This document shows positions 15,843 through 21,335 of a DNA stretch of 37,215 nt, one piece after another. The notes beneath the pieces were generated by a model. That model did no database searches and was not told the origin of the DNA. It saw only the letters and a list, made by a program, of their open reading frames with translations. Position 1 is the stretch's first letter; each line of letters begins with the position of its first letter. Made by a program: the position numbers and the translations under genes. Source of the stretch: Myxococcales bacterium (GTDB taxonomy: Bacteria; Myxococcota_A; Polyangia; Haliangiales; Haliangiaceae); NCBI GenBank assembly GCA_016794525.1, contig JAEUJY010000158.1, positions 1-37,215 on the forward strand. Direction: 5' to 3'.

Positions 15843-16733
15843 ATGGCCACCGTCCGCTCAAATAATAGCACGAACGTTCGTATTGGAAGCCTGCTCGACG
15901 GGTTCCTGCGGCCGCCCGCCGTCGACCGCCCGTCCCGCGAGCGCGCGCTGCTCGAGGTCGCCGACGAGGCGGTGGCGCTGCCCGACGGCGTGCGCGCGTG
16001 GGCGTGGGGCCGGGGCCCGACGACGCTGGTGGTCCACGGCTGGGGCGGCCGCGGCGCGCAGTTCGCGGCGCTGGTGGCGGCGCTGGTCGAGCGCGGCCGG
16101 CGGGTGGTGGCGTTCGACGCGCCGGCCCACGGCGACACGCCGGGCGCCCACGCGACCCTCGACGACTTCGCGCGGGCGCTGGCGGCGGCCGCGGCCTGGG
16201 CCGGCCCGCTCGAGGCCATCGTCGCGCACTCGTTCGGCGCGGCCGCGACGACGATCGCGCTGGGGCGCGGCGTGACCGCCGGGCGGGTGGCGTTCGTCGC
16301 GCCGTTCTTCCAGCTCGCGGTGTCGCTGCAGCGCTTCGCGGTCCACGCGCGCCTCGACGCCGACGGCCAGGCCGCGTTCCTGGCGGCGCTGACCGACGCC
16401 AACCACGGCCACGGCGTCGACGCGCTCGACGGGCCGCGGCTGGCGCCGGCGCAGCGGGCGCCGCTCCTGGTGGTGCACGACCGCGACGATCGCGAGGTCA
16501 GCCACCGCGACGGCGCGACCGCCGCCGCGACCTGGCCCGGCGCGCGGCTGGTGACCACCGTCGGCCTCGGCCACACCCGCATCCTCGACGACGTCCACGT
16601 CGTCGGGCTGGTGCGCGACTTCGTCACCGGCGCGGCGGCGCCGGCCAGCTTCGTGCTCGACGAGGGCTGGCGGATCGAGCGCGAGCTGGCCGACCGCACG
16701 CTGCGGCCGCGTCCGGGCGCGCGTCCCGCGTGA
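15843..16733 (+). CDS. Alpha/beta hydrolase under TetR control
   Basis: 296 residues. Fold motifs appear in order: LVVHGWGGRGAQF (oxyanion region), VVAFDAPAHGDT, the nucleophile elbow IVAHSFGAA with Ser130, LLVVHDRDD with candidate acids Asp213-Asp216, and GLGHTRIL with His244. The acid-His spacing fits the family. The substrate is unknown; hydrolases paired with TetR repressors often act on the inducing ester, which is inference. ATG 15843 has AGGAGG six bases upstream (15831-15836). The first 14 codons are oddly AT-rich for this genome because codons 8-15 carry a second copy of the tetR operator. Confidence 0.9.
   Translation: MATVRSNNSTNVRIGSLLDGFLRPPAVDRPSRERALLEVADEAVALPDGVRAWAWGRGPTTLVVHGWGGRGAQFAALVAALVERGRRVVAFDAPAHGDTPGAHATLDDFARALAAAAAWAGPLEAIVAHSFGAAATTIALGRGVTAGRVAFVAPFFQLAVSLQRFAVHARLDADGQAAFLAALTDANHGHGVDALDGPRLAPAQRAPLLVVHDRDDREVSHRDGATAAATWPGARLVTTVGLGHTRILDDVHVVGLVRDFVTGAAAPASFVLDEGWRIERELADRTLRPRPGARPA
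15864..15885 (-). promoter_or_regulatory. Second, inverted copy of the tetR operator inside the hydrolase gene
   Basis: On the minus strand this matches the 22-bp operator at 15190-15211 at 20 of 22 positions. Its core ACGAACGTTCGT (15870-15881) is a perfect palindrome, better than the upstream copy. The -10-like part (TATTAT on the minus strand) is also kept, with CTTCCA at the -35 position. It may serve as a roadblock or looping site, or as a repressed antisense promoter pointing back at tetR. Confidence 0.68.
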
Positions 16734-16759
16734 GCTCGGAGCGTTGATCCAGATGCCGA

Positions 16760-17512
16760 TCAGGGGTTGCGGCCGGTGGCCAGCGCGTGGGCCCACTCGG
16801 GGCGTCCGCCGGCCTCGGCGCGCCGCGCCGCCGCGCCCCAGTCGTACGCCACCGCGCGCAGCGTCACGTCCCAGCCGGCGGCGCCGCGCTCGACGATCGC
16901 GTAGCGGGCGTGCGGGCTGCCGGTGGCGACGCCGGTCGTCGGATCGTCGTCGTCGCGCCACGCCGGCAGGCCGACGCTGCCGGGGTTGACGATCGTCGTC
17001 GCCGCGTCGAGCGCCACCACCCGCGGCACGTGCGAGTGGCCGCACACGACGAGCGTCGCGCCGGCGGTGATCGCCGGCCGGGCTCGCGCGCCGACCTCGG
17101 CCGCGGTGGCCGCGCGCACGCCGCCGGCGGCGGCGCGGTCGAGCGTCTCCAGCCACATCGTCAGGTCGTCGTCGGGCGTGCCGTGGCACAGGTGGATGTC
17201 GTCGAGGCGGTGCGCGGCCGGCAGCGCCCGCAGCCACGCCCGCTGCGCGTCGTCGAGCTGCGCCGCCGCGAACGCGTCCGACGGCCCCAGCCGCGGCCCG
17301 CCGGCCAGCACCTGCCGCTCGTGGTTGCCGGCGATCGTCGGCAGCGCCAGCGGCATCAGCCGCGCCAGCGTCTCGCGCGGCCACAGCGGCCCGCTGGCGA
17401 TGTCGCCGAGGTTGACCGTCGCGTCGACGGCGTGGCGCGCGACGTCGGCCAGCACCGCCTCGAGCGCGGGCAGGTTGCCGTGGATGTCCGACAGCACGGC
17501 GAGGCGGGGCAT
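16760..17512 (-). CDS. Calcineurin-like metallophosphoesterase
   Basis: 250 residues, a compact two-metal phosphoesterase of the YfcE/MJ0936-like type. Metal-binding motifs are in order: SDIHGNLPALEAVL at the N-terminus, NLGDIASGPLWP, AGNHERQ, CHGTPDD, VVCGHSHVPRV and VNPGSVGLPAW. All ligand residues are present, so it should be active on a phosphodiester or phosphomonoester; the substrate cannot be told. It is cytoplasmic (no signal). It converges with the hydrolase gene across 26 bp. TAGCCT (minus strand, 17519-17524) ends six bases before the ATG, predicting a leaderless transcript. Confidence 0.93.
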   Translation of the reverse strand: MPRLAVLSDIHGNLPALEAVLADVARHAVDATVNLGDIASGPLWPRETLARLMPLALPTIAGNHERQVLAGGPRLGPSDAFAAAQLDDAQRAWLRALPAAHRLDDIHLCHGTPDDDLTMWLETLDRAAAGGVRAATAAEVGARARPAITAGATLVVCGHSHVPRVVALDAATTIVNPGSVGLPAWRDDDDPTTGVATGSPHARYAIVERGAAGWDVTLRAVAYDWGAAARRAEAGGRPEWAHALATGRNP

Positions 17513-17518
17513 GGCGCG

Positions 17519-17524
17519 AGGCTA
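17519..17524 (-). promoter_or_regulatory. Predicted leaderless -10 element (phosphoesterase)
   Basis: Minus-strand TAGCCT, six bases before ATG 17512, with no Shine-Dalgarno. A perfect 6-bp hairpin (CCGCCG-GCG-CGGCGG) lies just upstream at 17531-17545 and may end transcription from the preceding minus-strand gene. Confidence 0.45.
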
Positions 17525-17586
17525 GCCAGGCCGCCGGCGCGGCGGAAGGGCCAGTCCGCGCACGTCGGCTAGACCAGCGCGCGGCG

Positions 17587-18036
17587 CTACCGCGGCGCGA
17601 AGTTGCCGCTCACCAGCGCCGCGACCGACACCGCGGCCAGGTAGCAGCCCAGCCCGGCGGCGACGAACACCGCGGCGATCGACAGCAGGTGCTGCTGGCG
17701 GTTGCGGCGCTCGATCACCACCACCGCGGTCTCGATCAGATCGTCCTGCAGCTCCTGGCTGACCCAGCGCAGCGCGGTGATCGTGCGGATGCACACGACC
17801 AGGCCGATCATCACCAGCGCGATGCCGGCGACCATCAGCCCCGCCGAGATCGAGCCCGATCGGATCATGTGCGCGCCCGAGAAGCCGGTGACCGTGACGG
17901 TCAGGCCGCACAGGCCGACCAGGATCTGCGCGTAGGTCTTCACCGTCGCGATCTGCCCCGACAGGAACTGCACCAGCTGGGTCGGCTGCGTGGCGAACAG
18001 CGCGTGCAGGCGGCGGGCTTCTTCGCGGACGTCCAT
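17587..18036 (-). CDS. Small membrane protein, three helices, unknown function
   Basis: 149 residues. A polar N-terminal helix (DVREEARRLHALFATQPTQLVQF) is followed by three membrane helices: around YAQILVGLCGLTVTVTGFSG, ISAGLMVAGIALVMIGLVVCI and LLSIAAVFVAAGLGCYLAAV. A charged loop (LRWVSQELQDDLIETAVVVIERR) separates the last two. I do not recognise the family. TAGCGT (minus strand, 18047-18052) lies ten bases before the ATG and is the promoter candidate. The gene is separated from the next minus-strand gene by the structured repeat at 18112-18194. Confidence 0.75.
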   Translation of the reverse strand: MDVREEARRLHALFATQPTQLVQFLSGQIATVKTYAQILVGLCGLTVTVTGFSGAHMIRSGSISAGLMVAGIALVMIGLVVCIRTITALRWVSQELQDDLIETAVVVIERRNRQQHLLSIAAVFVAAGLGCYLAAVSVAALVSGNFAPR

Positions 18037-18111
18037 CCGACCACCCACGCTACACGACGGCGTGGGCCGGCGACAGTTTGTCAGGTTTCGGACCAGCACA
18101 GGTCGACGCGT

Positions 18112-18194
18112 CGGGAGTCTCGCGTCGCGGGGGGAGGCTCGGCGGGGGCATGACCCCGCCGAGGGGGTTCGGCGACGAGCCCCCTGGAATTCAG
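18112..18194 (-). repeat. Post-stop structured repeat, copy 1 (probable terminator)
   Basis: It begins at the TGA of the gene ending at 18191. The outer 30 bp (18112-18141) are identical to copy 2 at 34337-34366. The inner hairpin has 10-bp perfect arms, CTCGGCGGGG (18138-18147) and CCCCGCCGAG (18154-18163), with a 6-nt loop. The side nearest the stop codon shares CGGCGACGAGCCCCCTG with copy 2. Hairpin arms differ between the copies beyond the first four bases but remain self-complementary. It likely ends transcription of the upstream gene. Confidence 0.72.
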
Positions 18195-18592
18195 AACTGG
18201 GTATCGAAGCCGAGCACCTGGTACAGCGGGCAGTAGCCGGTGGCGGCGGTGGCGAACGGCACCGCGGAGACGCCGAGCAGCACGCCGCTGGTGGTGTCGC
18301 TGAGGTCGCCGGTGGCCAGGCCGTAGACGCCGGTGCCGGCGAGGCCGAGGCCGATGACCGTGCGCACGACGCGATCGACCGTGCCGACGTTCTTGGGCAG
18401 CCCGAAGATCGTCGTCTCGCGCCCCGGCCCCGGCTCGGGCATCGGCGCCAGCTGGGTCTCACCCGGCACCGGGTCGGCGGCGGCGGTGCGCAGCGGGCGC
18501 GGCCGACCGAAATCGACGTGGTCGTCGGCCAGCGCGGGCGCGGCGACGGCCAGGGTGGCGAGCGCGGTCAGGGCGAGCGTCGAGCGAGACAT
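18191..18592 (-). CDS. DUF2892 (YgaP-like) membrane protein with signal peptide
   Basis: 133 residues. A signal peptide (STLALTALATLAVAAPALA) and a polar Pro-rich stretch precede the DUF2892 domain (~66-130). NVGTVDRVVRTVIGLGLAGTG, a second hydrophobic hairpin (LLGVSAVPFATAATG) and CPLYQVLGFDTQF match the family's NVGxxDRxxR and GxCPLY signatures. DUF2892 is also the membrane part of the YgaP rhodanese; here it stands alone, and the added export signal is unusual. Function is unknown. AAGGAG precedes the ATG with good spacing. Its stop codon opens the structured repeat. Confidence 0.87.
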   Translation of the reverse strand: MSRSTLALTALATLAVAAPALADDHVDFGRPRPLRTAAADPVPGETQLAPMPEPGPGRETTIFGLPKNVGTVDRVVRTVIGLGLAGTGVYGLATGDLSDTTSGVLLGVSAVPFATAATGYCPLYQVLGFDTQF

Positions 18593-18675
18593 CGCGAACT
18601 CCTTGGTGGTCATGCCTCCCAGGAGCCGCGGGGCCGCGCGGTGATTCGCGCCGTGGGTGTGGCGTACGGTCGCGG

Positions 18676-19131
18676 TCAGCGCTTCCGCGGCGGCCGGGCC
18701 GCGATCATCGCGACCGCGCGGGCGATGCGGCGCGCGCGGGTCGCCGGCTGCTTGGCGCCGCGCACCGCCTCGGCGTGCTCGCGCTGGTGGGTGAAGGCCA
18801 GCTCGCGCCAGCGGTCCCACGCTGGCGGCGTGGCCTTGAGCGCGCGCGCCAGGTCGGCCGGCGGGCGCACGGTGCGCGCGGCGGTGTCGAGCGCCAGCGT
18901 GACGGTCACGCGCTCGTCGCCGGCGAGGCCCGCGGCCTCGCGGTTGCTCCGCCGGAGCGGCACCCAGTAGCCGCCCATCGACGCGATCGTCGAGCGGTAC
19001 GAGTAGCCGTCGATCGTCACCGTCACCGGCGCGCGGGCCTTGCCGAACACCTCGCGCGGATCGAACGGCACGGGGATGGCGCACATCGGCCCCTCGCGCC
19101 GGAGCTGGGTGCGGTAGGTCCGCGCGGTCAT
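18676..19131 (-). CDS. DUF1905 / YdeI-OmpD-associated domain protein
   Basis: 151 residues. The first half (~18-95) is DUF1905: VTVTIDGYSYRSTIASMGG, YWVPLRRSNREAAGL and RVTVTLALDTAARTVRPPADL. The second half (~98-148) is the YdeI/OmpD-associated helix pair: LAFTHQREHAEAVRGAKQP and TRARRIARAVAMI. The biochemical role of this family is not settled. The start overlaps the stop of the peroxiredoxin gene by 4 bp (ATGA), so the two are translationally coupled; the peroxiredoxin comes first. Confidence 0.88.
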   Translation of the reverse strand: MTARTYRTQLRREGPMCAIPVPFDPREVFGKARAPVTVTIDGYSYRSTIASMGGYWVPLRRSNREAAGLAGDERVTVTLALDTAARTVRPPADLARALKATPPAWDRWRELAFTHQREHAEAVRGAKQPATRARRIARAVAMIAARPPRKR

Positions 19132-19778
19132 CGCCGCTTGGTCGCCGCCTTCGCGGGCTTCTTCGCGGGGGCGGGCTTCTTGGCGGCGGGCTTCTTCGCG
19201 GCGGCGGCGGGCTTCTTCGCAGCGGCGGCGGGCTTCTTGGCGGCGGCGGCGGGCTTCTTGGCGGCGGCGGGCTTCTTCGCCGCGGGGGCCGGCGCGGCGG
19301 CCGCGCCCTGGCCGCGCGCGGCGCGGACCGCGGCCAGCACCTCGTCGGCGTGGCCCTTCACCGACACCTTCGGCCAGTGGGCGAGCACGCGGCCGTCCTC
19401 GCCGATCAGAACCGTCGAGCGGATGATGCCGAGCATCGGCTTGCCGTACATGACCTTCTCGCCCCAGGCGCCGTACGCGGTCAGCACGCCGCCGTCGGCG
19501 TCGCTGAGCAGCGGGAAGTTCAGGCGGAACTTGTCGCGGAACTTGCAGTGCGACGCGATCGAGTCCTTGCTGACGCCGAAGATGCGCGCGCCGAGCTTGG
19601 CGAACGCGGGGCCGGCGTCGCGGAACGCCTCGGCCTCGATGGTGCACCCGGGCGTATTGTCGCGGGGGTAGAAGTAGACGACGACCAGCGAGCCGCGCAG
19701 CGACGCGAGCGACACGGTGTCGCCGTCCGACGACGGGAGCGCGAAGTCAGGGGCGAGTTGACCGACGGAGAGGGCCAT
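19128..19778 (-). CDS. bcp: BCP/PrxQ-type peroxiredoxin with Lys/Ala/Pro-rich tail
   Basis: 216 residues. Residues 1-146 are a peroxiredoxin of the BCP group, which reduces peroxides with a thiol donor: PDFALPSSDG, VVYFYPRDNTPGC with peroxidatic Cys45, then FGVSKDSIASHCKFRDKFRLNFPLLSD. The usual resolving Cys five residues later is Glu50; Cys78 is the remaining candidate. Residues ~150-216 are an AAKKPAA repeat tail like histone H1 or bacterial H1-like proteins, strongly basic and likely disordered. Such tails bind DNA or other polyanions elsewhere; here that is inference. TACCCT (minus strand, 19786-19791) ends seven bases before the ATG. Confidence 0.93.
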   Translation of the reverse strand: MALSVGQLAPDFALPSSDGDTVSLASLRGSLVVVYFYPRDNTPGCTIEAEAFRDAGPAFAKLGARIFGVSKDSIASHCKFRDKFRLNFPLLSDADGGVLTAYGAWGEKVMYGKPMLGIIRSTVLIGEDGRVLAHWPKVSVKGHADEVLAAVRAARGQGAAAAPAPAAKKPAAAKKPAAAAKKPAAAAKKPAAAAKKPAAKKPAPAKKPAKAATKRR

Positions 19779-19785
19779 GGCCGCG

Positions 19786-19838
19786 AGGGTAGCACCGGCG
19801 ACGCCGCGGTTGAGTCCACCCGGCCCCGGTGCTACCAC
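19786..19838. promoter_or_regulatory. Mirror-image divergent promoters of the peroxiredoxin and HMA lipoprotein genes
   Basis: GGTAGCACCGG (19788-19798) and CCGGTGCTACC (19826-19836) form a perfect 11-bp inverted repeat. Each arm carries the -10 for its own gene: TACCCT facing left (seven bases before ATG 19778) and TACCAC facing right (six bases before ATG 19845). TGC before the TA in both arms looks like an extended -10. Confidence 0.5.
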
Positions 19839-19844
19839 TGCGGC

Positions 19845-20330
19845 ATGCGCATCGTGCTTGGCCTGGTCACCGCGCTGGCGCTCGCCGCCGGCTGTCAGAA
19901 GGACGCGTCGCCGGAGGCGTCGTCCGCCGCGCCCGCGCCCACCGCCGCCCCTGCCACCCCGACCGCGGCCGCGCTGCCGGCCGCCACCGCGCCGATGGCC
20001 GCGATGGGCGACCACGCGTCGTGCGGCGGTTCGTGCGGCGGCATGTGCGGCAACCAGGCGTGCGGCGGTTCGTGCGGCGGCGGTGCCGAGGTCGCGACGC
20101 CGGTGGCGCCGGCCGACGCGCAGTGGACCGCGCTCCACGTCGCCGGCATGCACTGCGGCGGCTGCGTCAAGCGGGTCAAGAACGCGCTGGCCAACGTCGA
20201 CGGCGTGCTCGGCGTCGAGGTCGATCTCGGCAAGGCCGAGGTCCGGGTCGCGACGGCCAAGGGCAGCGACGCTCGCGCGATCGCGAGCGCGCCGATCACC
20301 GCCCTCGGCTACCAGGTGCTGGCCAACTGA
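19845..20330 (+). CDS. HMA (heavy-metal-associated) domain lipoprotein
   Basis: 161 residues. The lipobox signal (GLVTALALAAGC) is followed by a Pro/Ala/Thr spacer and a Cys/Gly patch (CGGSCGGMCGNQACGGSCGG). A C-terminal HMA domain (~96-160) has the metal site GMHCGGC with Cys104 and Cys107, then VKRVKNALANVDGVLGVEVD and KAEVRVA. HMA domains carry Cu(I) or similar soft metals between transporters and targets. As a lipoprotein this one would act outside the inner membrane. The extra Cys patch may store metal; inference. Its stop overlaps the next start (TGATG). Confidence 0.9.
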   Translation: MRIVLGLVTALALAAGCQKDASPEASSAAPAPTAAPATPTAAALPAATAPMAAMGDHASCGGSCGGMCGNQACGGSCGGGAEVATPVAPADAQWTALHVAGMHCGGCVKRVKNALANVDGVLGVEVDLGKAEVRVATAKGSDARAIASAPITALGYQVLAN

Positions 20331-20680
20331 TGCGGCGGCCGGCCGCGCTCGCGCTGGCGCTCGCGCTCGCCGCGTGCGGCGGATCGCGCGCGTCGGGACC
20401 GGCGTGGCCCAAGAGCGCCGGCACCGTCGAGAACACCGATCCCGCGGCCGACGGTGGCGAGAGCCTCGAGCCGCGCTCGACCGAGCACCCGGCCGCGGCC
20501 ATCGAGATCAGCGAGGAGCCGACGGTGGCGGCGGTGGTGCCCGACGCGCCGGCCGCCGCGGCGACGCCGACGCCCACGCCGACGGTGACGCCGACCCCGC
20601 CGGCGCCGACCGGCGAGACGATGGAGATCCAGGTCGAGGAGATCACCATCACGCCGGGCGACATCCAGGTCGATCCCTGA
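20330..20680 (+). CDS. Small Pro/Thr-rich lipoprotein
   Basis: 116 residues, coupled to the HMA lipoprotein by a one-base overlap. The signal (PAALALALALAAC) ends in a lipobox. The rest is low-complexity Ala/Pro/Thr/Glu with TPTPTPTVTPTP, closing with an acidic strand-like segment (EIQVEEITITPGDIQVDP). No domain is recognised. Acidic residues in the tail and the neighbour suggest, weakly, a role in envelope metal handling. Its last 32 bp overlap the convergent minus-strand gene. Confidence 0.75.
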   Translation: MRRPAALALALALAACGGSRASGPAWPKSAGTVENTDPAADGGESLEPRSTEHPAAAIEISEEPTVAAVVPDAPAAAATPTPTPTVTPTPPAPTGETMEIQVEEITITPGDIQVDP

Positions 20681-21335
20681 GCGCGGCCAGCGCGGCGGTG
20701 ACCGCGGCCGGATCGATCGGCGCGGCCAGCGCGGCGGCCAGCGCGGCGACCTGCGTCGGGTCGGCGCCGGCGGCGCGCACGTCGGCCAGCGCGGCGGTCG
20801 GGTCGCGGCGCCCGGCGACGATCCACGCGACGCGGCCGTAGGGCACGCGGGCGATCGTGCGGCGGCCCTGCCACCACGGCACCGCCAGCGCCGGCAAGAC
20901 CAGCAGGTCGGTGCGGTCGACGTAGATCTGCGCGTCGCGACCGAGCATCGACGCCACCGCCGCCGCCGCGTCGGGCGACAGCTTGGTCGCGGCCACCGCC
21001 GCCGCGGTCAGCGCCAGCGCGAGGCCGAGCTTCCACCGGCGCAGCGTCCAGTCGACCGGCGCGCCCAGCCGCGCCGCCGCGCGCAGCGCCAGCGCCAGCC
21101 CGGCGGTCAGCACCAGCGGCAGCGCGATGACGCCGCCGACGTCGCTGAGCTTGCCGGTCCAGGCGTCGGGCAAGGTCGCGTGCGGCTTCCACCACCAGTC
21201 GTTGATCGCCACCAGCGCGATCGCCGCCAGCGGCGCCGGCGCCAGCAGCTCGGCGCACGGCAGGCCCGGGCGTAGCCCGTCGGCCCCGGCCAGCCAGCGC
21301 CACGCGCGATCGTGGGCGCGGCGGGCGCGGCTCAC
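20649..21335 (-). CDS. Polytopic membrane protein of unknown function
   Basis: 228 residues starting at GTG 21335, which overlaps the TGA of the upstream gene (GTGA). Four hydrophobic segments are visible: around APLAAIALVAINDWWW, GGVIALPLVLTAGLALALRA, LGLALALTAAAVAATKL and LLVLPALAVPWW. A W-W-W-K-P and TGKLSDVGG motif sits between the first two. The C-terminal ~70 residues are Ala-rich and helical (ALADVRAAGADPTQVAALAAAL). No family is recognised. Overlap with the IgGFc-like gene suggests the two are expressed together. Confidence 0.7.
   Translation of the reverse strand: MSRARRAHDRAWRWLAGADGLRPGLPCAELLAPAPLAAIALVAINDWWWKPHATLPDAWTGKLSDVGGVIALPLVLTAGLALALRAAARLGAPVDWTLRRWKLGLALALTAAAVAATKLSPDAAAAVASMLGRDAQIYVDRTDLLVLPALAVPWWQGRRTIARVPYGRVAWIVAGRRDPTAALADVRAAGADPTQVAALAAALAAPIDPAAVTAALAALRDRPGCRPA

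Noticed and set aside
13546-15861. A 771-codon minus-strand frame opposite the cyclase and tetR genes
   Set aside because: Antisense of two genes with full catalytic and HTH motifs; no recognisable domain.
19140-19300. Repeats with regular spacing, considered as a non-coding array
   Set aside because: They code for AAKKPAA units in the peroxiredoxin tail and keep frame throughout.
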